DNA of 64,000 bases from an uncultured Mycoplasmatota bacterium (GTDB taxonomy: Bacteria > Bacillota_I > Bacilli_A > RF39 > UBA660). How positions within the stretch are numbered: the stretch's first letter is position 1; every line of letters begins with the position of its first letter. This document shows positions 50,686 to 58,767 of this stretch, in pieces. Location: contig URLC01000002.1 in NCBI GenBank assembly GCA_900548695.1, forward strand, positions 1 through 64,000, written 5' to 3'. The position numbers and the translations under genes were made by a program. The notes beneath the pieces were generated by a model, which did not search any database, was not told the DNA's origin, and was given only the letters and a program-made list of their open reading frames with translations.

Positions 50686-51588
50686 GTGTATTTAGAAGAG
50701 TTGATTTTTCTAATTTTATTAGTTGTAGCTATTGCGCTTTATCGTAATTACAAAGGACAAAACGTAGGAAAGTTTATTACTAGTCAAGTACAAAGTATGT
50801 ATGACAAATTTGCTCCTTATTCTTTTAAAGTAGTTAGGGAAAAAACTAAGGAATTAGGTCAGGAATATACGGCTAGACAATATTTAATTCAAGTTATTGT
50901 TATGGCTGGATTTACTGGTGTTGTAAGTTATTTATATTTTTATAACTTATTTATTTCATTAATTTATATTATTGTTGTTATTAGTTTTATCCCTTATTTA
51001 TCGTACTTGAGATGTAAAAGAGTTTATAGTGAATTTCTTTTTGAACAAATTCAAGTTTATACATCTAACACGATTATGGAATTTGCTACAACACAATCTT
51101 TTGTTAAAGCATTGGAGGGTGTTCGTAATTCTGGAATTTTAGAAGATCCTGTAAAAAGTGATGTTGATTATATGATAGAACTTGCTTATCAAAATGGTAG
51201 TATCGAGGAATCTTTAAATTTTATGAGTCAAAAGTATCCTTACTATATTGTTAAGAATATGCATCAGTTATTTTTACAAATTACAAAAGAGGGTGCTAGA
51301 AATTCTATGGAATCTCTTGATAATATGCAACTTGATATTGATATGCTTGTAGAAAGTGTTTATCGTGATAGAATTGAAAGAGCATCATTTCACAAATCAT
51401 TTTTACAATTTGGTATTATGCTTTATTTAATGGTTATGTTGGTACAATATCTATTGGGGCGTGAAACATATCTGATTATGTTAGAGCGTTGGTATGTAAA
51501 ACTTTTGATGCATGCAGTTTTAATTATTAATACTATCTTCTTATTAAAAGGAGAAAAATATTATAATGAGAATGTAGGTGCTGAATAA
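50686..51588 (+). CDS. TadB-like inner-membrane platform protein
   Basis: A 300-aa GspF/TadB-fold protein. Two helices near 5-20 and 75-110 are followed by a cytosolic helical domain with YTSNTIMEFATTQSFVKALEGV and MHQLFLQITKEGARNSMESLD, the conserved F-domain segments, and two helices at the C-terminus (about 245-290). It forms the membrane platform with the next gene and couples to the CpaF ATPase. GTG start with AAGGGAG; its stop overlaps the next start by one base. Confidence 0.85.
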   Translation: MYLEELIFLILLVVAIALYRNYKGQNVGKFITSQVQSMYDKFAPYSFKVVREKTKELGQEYTARQYLIQVIVMAGFTGVVSYLYFYNLFISLIYIIVVISFIPYLSYLRCKRVYSEFLFEQIQVYTSNTIMEFATTQSFVKALEGVRNSGILEDPVKSDVDYMIELAYQNGSIEESLNFMSQKYPYYIVKNMHQLFLQITKEGARNSMESLDNMQLDIDMLVESVYRDRIERASFHKSFLQFGIMLYLMVMLVQYLLGRETYLIMLERWYVKLLMHAVLIINTIFLLKGEKYYNENVGAE

Positions 51589-52373
51589 TGGTTGAGGTTG
51601 TTGTAGTTGGAGCTATTATTATATTTATATTGATATATAATAATACAATTGATAAAGAGAAATTTATTGTTGATAATGAAAAGTATTTTAATGTTTTAAG
51701 AGAAGATGACTATGACTTTTTAGTTTATGCCAGATATGGTGAAGAAGTTGATCCAAATCAGTTATTTAGAAAAAGAATATTATATGCAGTTTTAGCTGGT
51801 ATTATTTTCTTATTCATATTTTTAAATCAATTATCATTTTTGAATGTCGTATTTTGTGTAGTAGTTGCAGTTTTAATATTTAAAATGCCTTATTCACAGT
51901 TAAAATCATTTTATAAAGCACATTTGCATGATATTGATGTTATGTTACCATACTATTTAAAGAGTTTGGAAATTTTGATTCAGCATTATACTGTACCAGT
52001 AGCTTTAGGTAAATCAATTGATGATGCTCCTAATATTTTTAAACCAGGTCTTAGAAAGTTAGTTGAAAGAATTAATTCGGGAGATTCTACGATTGATCCT
52101 TATATGGAATTTGCTAATACATATCCAGTTCGTGATTCTATGCGTATGATGCGTTTATTATATCGTCTTGGTCTTGGTTCACAGGAGAGAAAACAAGAAC
52201 GACTAATGATGTTTTCTAGAACTGTTTCTAATTTACAAAATAAGGCTCGTGAGACTAAGTATAAAGAACGTTTAGCTCACATGGAAAGTCAAACCATGAT
52301 TATGTTGGTGGTTACGGGAGCTGGTACAATGTTTGTTATTTTGATTTCTATGATGATGATGTTTAATATGTAA
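51588..52373 (+). CDS. TadC-like inner-membrane platform protein
   Basis: A 261-aa GspF/TadC-fold partner of the preceding protein. The cytosolic F domain shows LHDIDVMLPYYLKSLEILIQHYTVPVAL-like sequence and RDSMRMMRLLYRLGLGS; two closely spaced helices lie at about 65-100 and a final one at the C-terminus (IMLVVTGAGTMFVILISMMMMF). Directly coupled to tadB. The gap after it holds the promoter and gene of a small pilin. Confidence 0.85.
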   Translation: MVEVVVVGAIIIFILIYNNTIDKEKFIVDNEKYFNVLREDDYDFLVYARYGEEVDPNQLFRKRILYAVLAGIIFLFIFLNQLSFLNVVFCVVVAVLIFKMPYSQLKSFYKAHLHDIDVMLPYYLKSLEILIQHYTVPVALGKSIDDAPNIFKPGLRKLVERINSGDSTIDPYMEFANTYPVRDSMRMMRLLYRLGLGSQERKQERLMMFSRTVSNLQNKARETKYKERLAHMESQTMIMLVVTGAGTMFVILISMMMMFNM

Positions 52374-52389
52374 AATAAATTAAAACATA

Positions 52390-52418
52390 TTGTTAAATAA
52401 AAATAATGTTGATATAAT
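52390..52418 (+). promoter_or_regulatory. Promoter of the small pilin gene
   Basis: TTGTTA (52390-52395) and consensus TATAAT (52413-52418), 17-bp spacer. An internal promoter here would allow higher expression of the pilin than of the motor genes. Confidence 0.65.
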
Positions 52419-52457
52419 ATATAATGTAGATAATAGGAAAGGATGTGTATGTTTTAG

Positions 52458-52634
52458 ATGAAAGCAGCAACAGGTGAATTAAATTTAACAGTTATTACTC
52501 TTATTGCTATTGCAGCAGTAATTGGTTTTTTCTGGTTAATGTGGCCTAGTATTCAAAATGCAATTAATTCTCAATGGGAAAATATTAGTGGTAATGATCC
52601 AAATACAGGTTATATTATAGTTGACCATAAATAA
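52458..52634 (+). CDS. Small Flp-like pilin candidate
   Basis: A 58-aa peptide too short for most gene finders: MKAATGELNLTVITLIAIAA, then VIGFFWLMWPSIQNAINSQW and a polar tail. One long hydrophobic helix after a short polar leader with Gly-Glu is the plan of Flp/Tad major pilins, though the Glu follows the Gly directly rather than being at +5. ATG 52458 is the only in-frame start after the TAG at 52455; AGGAAAGG lies 15 bp upstream, somewhat far. Position just after tadC, with its own promoter, fits a major pilin. Confidence 0.65.
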   Translation: MKAATGELNLTVITLIAIAAVIGFFWLMWPSIQNAINSQWENISGNDPNTGYIIVDHK

Positions 52635-52649
52635 AGGTAGGTGTAGAAG

Positions 52650-53096
52650 ATGCGTGATGCTTTTGGTGGAATTGTTAACTTATCAATGATTGTCATATTT
52701 CTTGTTTTAGTATGTGGATATTTGGCATTTAATGTAAATTATACCAAAGCATTTCGTGTCAAGAACTACGTTATTACATCGTTAGAGCAATATGAAGGTA
52801 ATTGTGCAAGTGGCACTGATTGCTCTACTAAAATTAATAATTATATTCGACAGATAGGGTATAATGCTCCAGATTTTGATTTAAGAGATGAAGGTTATAC
52901 TTGTGTAGAAGGATATTGTTATAAAGAGTTTGAAGCATCTAATACTTCTGAAGGTATTTCAGAAAATAATAGAAAAGTTTATTACAAAGTAGTGACACAA
53001 ATTAATATTGATATACCTATTATTAATAAAATTATGCCAGGATTAAGAATTTTCCAAGTTTCTGGTGATACTAAGTTAATTACACCATTTAAGTAG
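52650..53096 (+). CDS. TadE-like minor pilin
   Basis: A 148-aa protein: short polar start MRDAFGG, hydrophobic helix IVNLSMIVIFLVLVCGYLAF, amphipathic helix VNYTKAFRVKNYVITSLEQYEG and an outer domain with two Cys pairs (NCASGTDC, TCVEGYC) likely forming disulphides. This is typical of TadE/TadF minor pilins. It follows the small pilin by 15 bp and precedes the TadZ-like gene by 16 bp. Confidence 0.7.
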   Translation: MRDAFGGIVNLSMIVIFLVLVCGYLAFNVNYTKAFRVKNYVITSLEQYEGNCASGTDCSTKINNYIRQIGYNAPDFDLRDEGYTCVEGYCYKEFEASNTSEGISENNRKVYYKVVTQINIDIPIINKIMPGLRIFQVSGDTKLITPFK

Positions 53097-53112
53097 AAAA
53101 TAGGGTGATCTT

Positions 53113-54093
53113 ATGAATGTTATAGTTAGTAATGCAAAGCGAAATGTTTTGACTAATTTAGATATTGATGTTATTAAGAGCATTGCTGGTGAATATGATG
53201 CTAATGAATTAGTGGAGATGTTTAAAAATTTTTTCTATAATAAAATGATTTTAGATGTTACTGCTATTAAAGATTTTCACAATATTAAGAACTATCAAAT
53301 TATTGCCATGGGTCTTGATGTTGAGAAAATTGTTTTCTTTTTACCAGAAGGTACAGATGTTTGTACTTCTAATTTTTTATCTAAGTTGGTTTCCATGGGA
53401 ATTTATAACTTTACCACTAACATTGAGGGGGTTAAATATTTATTAGAACATCCTAATACATATAAGGAAGTTGCCCATATTCAACAGTTAAATGATGTTT
53501 CTACTACTATTACTCAAAAAGTGGAAAATGGTTCTAAAATTATTGGAATTCGTAATGTTACAGAGCATGCTGGGGCAACTACTTTTATCTATATATTAAA
53601 AAAGGAACTTAGAGCTCATTTTGGAGATACGATAATTGCTATCGAAATTGGTAAAAATGATTTTCAATATTTTGGTGATAAAAATATGGTTTCTATTACG
53701 CCTGATCAGATACAGGCAACACTTACTAAATATGTAGGTGCTTCTGTTATTTTGGTGGATTTAAATGATATACCTGATGATTCGTTTTGTAGCGATGTGC
53801 TTTACTTATTAGAACCATCTACTCTTAGGCTTAATAAACTAATGAGAAGAAATCATAATATCTTTTCAAAACTTCAGCAAAAAAAGATTATACTTAATAA
53901 AAGTTTATTAACTAATAAGGATATTACGGATTTTGAGTATGAAGCTAGGACGAAGGTTTTTTATAATATGCCACCATTAGATGAAAGAAAGAAAAATCCT
54001 ATTTTTGATGATTTTTTAGCTAGATTAGGTTTAGTTTCTAAAAAAGAAGAAAAGAAAGAAAATACTAAAATATTTGGGTTATTTCGTAGGTAA
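53113..54093 (+). CDS. CpaE/TadZ-like protein with degenerate P-loop
   Basis: A 326-aa protein. The N-terminal half is a receiver-like alpha/beta domain (IIAMGLDVEKIVFFLPEG...), the C-terminal half a MinD/ParA-like domain with IIGIRNVTEHAGATTFIYIL where the family has KGGxGKTT, followed by TIIAIEIGKND and VILVDLND. The P-loop Lys is missing, so ATP hydrolysis is doubtful, as in several TadZ proteins that act as polar localisation factors. It lies at the junction between the Tad genes and the T4SS genes; a perfect -35 follows its stop. Confidence 0.75.
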   Translation: MNVIVSNAKRNVLTNLDIDVIKSIAGEYDANELVEMFKNFFYNKMILDVTAIKDFHNIKNYQIIAMGLDVEKIVFFLPEGTDVCTSNFLSKLVSMGIYNFTTNIEGVKYLLEHPNTYKEVAHIQQLNDVSTTITQKVENGSKIIGIRNVTEHAGATTFIYILKKELRAHFGDTIIAIEIGKNDFQYFGDKNMVSITPDQIQATLTKYVGASVILVDLNDIPDDSFCSDVLYLLEPSTLRLNKLMRRNHNIFSKLQQKKIILNKSLLTNKDITDFEYEARTKVFYNMPPLDERKKNPIFDDFLARLGLVSKKEEKKENTKIFGLFRR

Positions 54094-54095
54094 TG

Positions 54096-54124
54096 TTGAC
54101 AAAATATACATTTTAAGATAATAT
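54096..54124 (+). promoter_or_regulatory. Strong promoter of the VirB2-like gene
   Basis: Consensus TTGACA (54096-54101) and TAATAT (54119-54124) with a 17-bp spacer, beginning 3 bp after the preceding stop codon. Confidence 0.75.
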
Positions 54125-54150
54125 TAATTTATGTTGAAGGAGAGTTGTTT

Positions 54151-54507
54151 ATGTTAGATTTATTTCAAGTAGGAGTAGTTGGAAACGTTAGTGACAACTG
54201 CGGGGGGTTAGAACCTATTGTTAGAATTATAAAAAAAGGTGTCTTTCCTATTGTACAAATTGGAATTCCGATCTTATTAATTGTATTTGGTACAGTGGAT
54301 TTAGGAAAAGCAGTTATTTCTAGTGATGAAAAAGAAGTAAAACAAGCACAAGGACGTTTAATAAAGAGATGTATTTATGCTGTAGCAATCTTCTTTATTA
54401 CTACTTTAGTAAGTTTGATTATGTCTTTAGTTTCTACTGGTACTGAAGGTGGAGATGGAGAAGCAAATACTACTGGATGGGCTGATTGCTGGAATAGTAT
54501 TAAATAG
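54151..54507 (+). CDS. VirB2/TrbC-like pilin subunit
   Basis: A 118-aa membrane protein with two helices (IVQIGIPILLIVFGTVDLG and CIYAVAIFFITTLVSLIM) separated by a charged cytosolic loop (SSDEKEVKQAQGRLIKR), the topology of VirB2/TrbC subunits. It has an outer Cys near each end. The same domain is found N-terminally in the 31.3-kb NlpC/P60 fusion and C-terminally in the next gene. ATG 54151 has AAGGAGAG 6 bp upstream. A terminator follows it, as expected for a highly expressed subunit that attenuates the downstream genes. Confidence 0.78.
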   Translation: MLDLFQVGVVGNVSDNCGGLEPIVRIIKKGVFPIVQIGIPILLIVFGTVDLGKAVISSDEKEVKQAQGRLIKRCIYAVAIFFITTLVSLIMSLVSTGTEGGDGEANTTGWADCWNSIK

Positions 54508-54513
54508 GAAATT

Positions 54514-54543
54514 AAATAGCAAAATGATTGCTATTTTTTTTTT
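54514..54543 (+). terminator. Terminator/attenuator after the VirB2-like gene
   Basis: AAATAGCA (54514-54521) pairs with TGCTATTT (54529-54536), followed by T residues. Partial readthrough could supply the following genes. Confidence 0.75.
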
Positions 54544-54590
54544 ATTTTGTTATACTTATTCTGTATAAATGTGTATATGGAGTGGTGACA

Positions 54591-55799
54591 GTGAGAAAGT
54601 TGCAAATGTTTTTATACTTGTTTATTTTGGGTTTTTTATTTTTAATTCCATATAATACTAATGCTTTAGATAAAAAGGTTTTAGATTGTAATTATCAAGT
54701 TATTAATGGTAATGGAGAAAAAGTAGATTTACAGTATCAAGTTTATGCAGATGGTACGGTAAAGCTACCTTTTAGTGATGGTAGTAATTATAAAGGGGAT
54801 AGGCTTACTTGGTATCATGGGGATAAGTTTAATGAAACCTTTTATGGTGCTTTTAAAATTAGTCAATCACGAGTTACTTGTCCATCTATTTATGTTCAAA
54901 AAAATGATTTAGGAATTACTATTTATCCCAAGCCAGTTTATAAGGATTCCTGTAGTGGAGAATGTTATAATGTGACAGCAAGTTCGCTAAAATTAAGTGA
55001 TTGGGCAAAAAAACAAAAAATAACTACTAAAAAAGTAGGTGCTACATGTAGTGGTTCTAGTATGGGATTTTATAATCGTAAGAGTTATATATTTCCATAT
55101 TTTAGAATTTATACGGACGGAACTAAAGAATGGTCAATTGATGGTGAGAATTATGTACCTTTAACAAATGCGATTTCTGGAAAAATTAATTCTAATGAGA
55201 AGTTTTCTATTACAGTCAATAATTCATTAATAAATTCCATATTTAATTCTAAAAGTTTGTCTTGTCCTAGCAAGATTTATCGTTGTGTTAATAAGGTAGA
55301 TGGAGGATATAGTTATGAACTTTCTACATTTGCTAGCGCTTGTAGTAATGATGAACTTGGTACTAGTGACGGACAAGCATTTGGTTCTAGTTACTATGGA
55401 GGGGCATTTGGTGATCCTAATGGTGATAGTAATAATGATAGTCAGGACTCGAACGATGATGTTATAAATGATTTGAAGGATGATTTAAATTCTTATAACA
55501 ATAATGGAGGCTGTAAGTCTATTTTGGGAAGTACAAAAGATGATGAGTCTGTTGCATGGCTTTTGCAACAAATTTTAAATTATATTAAAATTTTAGGACC
55601 TATTTTAGTTGTCATTCTAAGTAGTATGGATTTTGCTAAAGCTATCATGATGAGTGATGATGATAATATGAAAAAAGCCGAGAAAAAGCTAGTAATTCGA
55701 TTGGTTTTGGCTGTTGCTTTATTCCTAATTCCAACTTTAGTAGGTGTTTTATTGAATATTTTTGGAATTACAACAGATCAGATTTGCACGTTAAAATAA
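54591..55799 (+). CDS. Secreted Cys-rich domain fused to a C-terminal VirB2-like domain
   Basis: A 402-aa protein. It begins with a signal/anchor segment (LYLFILGFLFLIPYNTNA), continues with an outer domain of about 280 residues with some ten Cys (DSCSGECYNV, YRCVNKVDGGYSYEL), an Asp/Asn-rich linker (DPNGDSNNDSQDSNDD, Ca-loop-like) and ends with two helices around SSMDFAKAIMMSDDDNMKKA, matching the VirB2-like gene just upstream. GTG 54591 with GGAGTGG upstream is preferred; an ORF start further upstream would begin within the terminator. Confidence 0.72.
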   Translation: MRKLQMFLYLFILGFLFLIPYNTNALDKKVLDCNYQVINGNGEKVDLQYQVYADGTVKLPFSDGSNYKGDRLTWYHGDKFNETFYGAFKISQSRVTCPSIYVQKNDLGITIYPKPVYKDSCSGECYNVTASSLKLSDWAKKQKITTKKVGATCSGSSMGFYNRKSYIFPYFRIYTDGTKEWSIDGENYVPLTNAISGKINSNEKFSITVNNSLINSIFNSKSLSCPSKIYRCVNKVDGGYSYELSTFASACSNDELGTSDGQAFGSSYYGGAFGDPNGDSNNDSQDSNDDVINDLKDDLNSYNNNGGCKSILGSTKDDESVAWLLQQILNYIKILGPILVVILSSMDFAKAIMMSDDDNMKKAEKKLVIRLVLAVALFLIPTLVGVLLNIFGITTDQICTLK

Positions 55800-55815
55800 A
55801 AGGTAGGTGATATAG

Positions 55816-57882
55816 ATGACAGATAGTAGTAATGCAGCTACAGTAGGCGATTTGTTTCGAAGTCTTGGAGCAATTCTTAATAAAGGTGCTTATTTTTTAT
55901 TAGGGCTTATGTATCAAATCTTTTTTAATGTTTCTAGCGCTCAATTGTTTGAGAGTGAAACAATTAAAAATTTTTATGGCCGTGTTCAATTAATTATTGG
56001 TGTATTCATGATTTTTAAACTTGCTGTATCTATTTTGCAAGGGATTATGAATCCGGATAAATTTACAAATCCTAAAGAAGGCTTTGGAAACGTTATTACA
56101 AGAATCATTATTTCTTTGGCTTTACTTACAGTATTAGTTCCTATTAATGTTCCAAATGTTGAAAGTGCCAATTCTTATGAAAAGTATCTTAATAATAATG
56201 GTCTTTTATTTGGTACTTTATATTCTTTACAAGATCGTATTTTATCTAATAATACTTTAGGAAGATTAATACTAGGTACAACGGATGATGCGACTTCGGT
56301 TACTGATGAAGAAGCACAAGATGGTATGACGGAAGCTGATAAGCAAAATGCTAAGTTAGAAAAGTCTGCTAATATTTTTGCTTCTACTATTTTAAAGGGG
56401 TTTTTAAGAATTAACTTACTTCCTGAAGAACTTAGAACTAGTGATGATGAAAGTGATCCAAAGAATTGGTATTGTGGTAGTAATTTAAGTAAGGAAGGTA
56501 AGGCTGCAGTTAATGCTTATAATAAATTAGATATAGAACCATCTACTTTGCTTAGTGATGATGTTGTAACTGTTGATTGTGAAATTAATGATGGATGGCT
56601 TTCAAGTGCTGCTAATGCTGCTAGTAATATTCCTTTTATTGGTGGACTCTTTGAAAACTTTGGTGGAAAATCAAGATATGTTTTTGCTTTTGAATGGTTT
56701 TGGGCTTGGATTGTTGGTATTATATTTTTAGTTATTATGGTAGGATTTACAGTAGATATTGCTATTCGTTCTATTAAACTTGCTATATTAAGACTTATTG
56801 CACCTATACCAGTTATTAGTTATATAGAACCTAGTTCATCTAAGAATGGCGGAATGTTCTCATCTTGGGTAAAAGCGTTAACCTCTACATATTTAGATTT
56901 ATTCTTAAGACTTGCGATTGTTTATTTTGTCATTTTCTTAATTCAAGATATGATAGTAAATGGTATTGTTATTAATGAAGCAGGTGGAATGGTAGGTATT
57001 ATTTCTTGTATCTTCATTTGGATAGGTTTATTCTTCTTTGCGAAGATGGCACCTAAGTTTATTAAAGATGCACTTGGACTTAAGGGCTCTATGACAAATG
57101 TTGGTCTTAGTGGTATTCTTGGTGGAGCTGCTACTTTTGTTGGTGGTGGTGGAGCAAAGGGCGCTTTAGCTTCTACTTTAAGTAGTATGAATGCTTCTGC
57201 TACTGCTGCAGGGCAAGGAAAACAGGCACCTCCTGCATGGTCTACTGGTGCGGATTTGGCTGCGCAAATTAAAACTGGTGACCCTAAAGCTAAGGGTGGA
57301 ATTATGAATTCTATTAATGATAGATTAATGAGAGATGCCGGAATTAATAGAGCTCGGAAACTTTATGGTGTTACTTCTGAAGGTGTTGAACAAGCTAAAA
57401 GGGATATGTATGATCAAGAGAATGCTTTGGAGCGTGTTAAAGATAGATATGATCGCTTTCTTAAGGGAAATATGGATTCCAATGAGAGAGCCGCTTTAAT
57501 AGGACAATATGGTAGTGAAGAAAACGCACGTGAACAATTAAGGAAAGATATTGAGAATCAAAAAGTTAAATATGGTGCGGCAAAATCTAAATATGATAAA
57601 GTTGATAAATTTGCTGAAGCTCATAGACTTACACCTAATTTTGCTGAAAAATATAAAAGAAGTACTAAAGAATCCATTTCTGATAAATTCCATGCAATTG
57701 CTCATCCTGTTTCTACTGTACAGAATTATATGGAACCTAGTACTAGACGAGGTGAGCATCATGGTATTGCAGATAATGTGTTTGGAAATAATAAATGGTC
57801 AGCTTCGTCTGGTGGTAATGATGATAGCCTTAATGATCTTCATGGAGATTCTAACACAAATACTGGAACTCCAGGTTCTTAA
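55816..57882 (+). CDS. VirB6/TrbL-like membrane channel protein
   Basis: A 688-aa polytopic protein. About eight helices lie in residues 10-440, including FYGRVQLIIGVFMIFKLAVSI and WAWIVGIIFLVIMVGF, then RLIAPIPVISYIEPSSSK, typical of the Gram-positive VirB6/TrbL group (PrgH/TcpH-like). An outer loop of about 110 residues lies between. The C-terminal 230 residues are cytosolic, Gly/Ala-rich and then strongly charged coiled coil (ALERVKDRYDRFLKGN). It is the main candidate for the transport channel and lies just before the VirB3- and VirB4-type genes. Confidence 0.85.
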   Translation: MTDSSNAATVGDLFRSLGAILNKGAYFLLGLMYQIFFNVSSAQLFESETIKNFYGRVQLIIGVFMIFKLAVSILQGIMNPDKFTNPKEGFGNVITRIIISLALLTVLVPINVPNVESANSYEKYLNNNGLLFGTLYSLQDRILSNNTLGRLILGTTDDATSVTDEEAQDGMTEADKQNAKLEKSANIFASTILKGFLRINLLPEELRTSDDESDPKNWYCGSNLSKEGKAAVNAYNKLDIEPSTLLSDDVVTVDCEINDGWLSSAANAASNIPFIGGLFENFGGKSRYVFAFEWFWAWIVGIIFLVIMVGFTVDIAIRSIKLAILRLIAPIPVISYIEPSSSKNGGMFSSWVKALTSTYLDLFLRLAIVYFVIFLIQDMIVNGIVINEAGGMVGIISCIFIWIGLFFFAKMAPKFIKDALGLKGSMTNVGLSGILGGAATFVGGGGAKGALASTLSSMNASATAAGQGKQAPPAWSTGADLAAQIKTGDPKAKGGIMNSINDRLMRDAGINRARKLYGVTSEGVEQAKRDMYDQENALERVKDRYDRFLKGNMDSNERAALIGQYGSEENAREQLRKDIENQKVKYGAAKSKYDKVDKFAEAHRLTPNFAEKYKRSTKESISDKFHAIAHPVSTVQNYMEPSTRRGEHHGIADNVFGNNKWSASSGGNDDSLNDLHGDSNTNTGTPGS

Positions 57883-57923
57883 AAAGTTTAGTTACTTTAG
57901 AGTGAAAGAGAGTGTGATATATA

Positions 57924-58241
57924 GTGAATTATTTAATACCTGCTAATACGAAGAAAGGTCAGTTGATTTTGGGGTTGTTTCGACCTTTCGATTTAGCTTT
58001 GTTTTTATCAGGGGTAATGGTTACGGTTGTTTTACTAGCGTTTATGCCACTGACTAATACTTGGGTTACCATTTTAGTGGTTAGTCCAGCTGTTATTTGT
58101 GGTTTTTTGGTAACGCCAGTGCCTTATTATCATAATATTTTAAATATTATAGTTGAAATGTATGAGTTTTTTACGAGTACTCAAACTTATCATTGGAAAG
58201 GTTGGTGTTTCATGAATGAAAAAGAAAATCGTAGGAACTAG
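57924..58241 (+). CDS. PrgI/VirB3-like small membrane protein
   Basis: A 105-aa protein with two helices (about 22-40 and 46-68), preceded by LIPANTKKGQLILGLFRPFD and followed by a short cytosolic part, the PrgI (VirB3-like) plan seen in Gram-positive conjugation systems directly before VirB4. GTG start with AGAGAGTGTG-type RBS. It overlaps the next gene by 26 bp. Confidence 0.78.
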   Translation: MNYLIPANTKKGQLILGLFRPFDLALFLSGVMVTVVLLAFMPLTNTWVTILVVSPAVICGFLVTPVPYYHNILNIIVEMYEFFTSTQTYHWKGWCFMNEKENRRN

Positions 58242-58767
58242 TTATACGGAAAATTGGTTACCTGTTAAGGGTATTCAAAATGGGGCTATTATTACTTATG
58301 ATAATATTAAAGTTTCAGGAGTTAAAATTAGTCCTCGTAATATCTTTATTTTAGATCCACAGGCACAAGATAATGTATTAATTAGTTTAAAAAATTTTTA
58401 TAATATGATTGATTTTGAGTTTTGGTTAGTTGTTGCTGATAGACCTGTTGATATTTCAGTTTATATGTCACAGCTACAACTTTTATATAACGAAACTCAA
58501 TCTCCTGCCATACGTAAATTGATTATGCAAGATATTGAGAAGGGTAATACGTTTATTAATAATAATATTGTTGATACTGAGTATTATTTCTTATTTAAAG
58601 AAAAAGATGGAGATGCGATGCAGAAGAAGATTCGTATGTTAATTAATGGTCTTGCTAGTTGTGGTCTTAATGCTTCGCAAACTACTAATGATGATTTAAG
58701 GGTTATTTTGGATAATTTCTTAAATGGAGGAAGTACTACTGAGTTTGGGACGGTGATGCCTGTATGA
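58216..58767 (+). CDS. Detached N-terminal domain of VirB4
   Basis: A 183-aa cytosolic protein that matches the first domain of VirB4/TraE-type proteins: GIQNGAIITYDNIKVSGVKI, the RNIFILDPQAQDNVLISLKNFY strand-helix, DFEFWLVVADRPVDISVYM, and a Tyr-rich VDTEYYFLFKE strand. In most systems this domain is part of the same chain as the ATPase. Here it is an independent gene with a clear ATG, and its stop overlaps the ATPase start by 4 bp (ATGA). No P-loop, as expected for the domain alone. Confidence 0.8.
   Translation: MKKKIVGTSYTENWLPVKGIQNGAIITYDNIKVSGVKISPRNIFILDPQAQDNVLISLKNFYNMIDFEFWLVVADRPVDISVYMSQLQLLYNETQSPAIRKLIMQDIEKGNTFINNNIVDTEYYFLFKEKDGDAMQKKIRMLINGLASCGLNASQTTNDDLRVILDNFLNGGSTTEFGTVMPV

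Noticed and set aside
57551..57946. Plus-strand ORF of 131 aa overlapping the end of the VirB6-like gene.
   Set aside because: Out-of-frame translation of the coiled-coil tail, Leu/Ile-rich by composition only.
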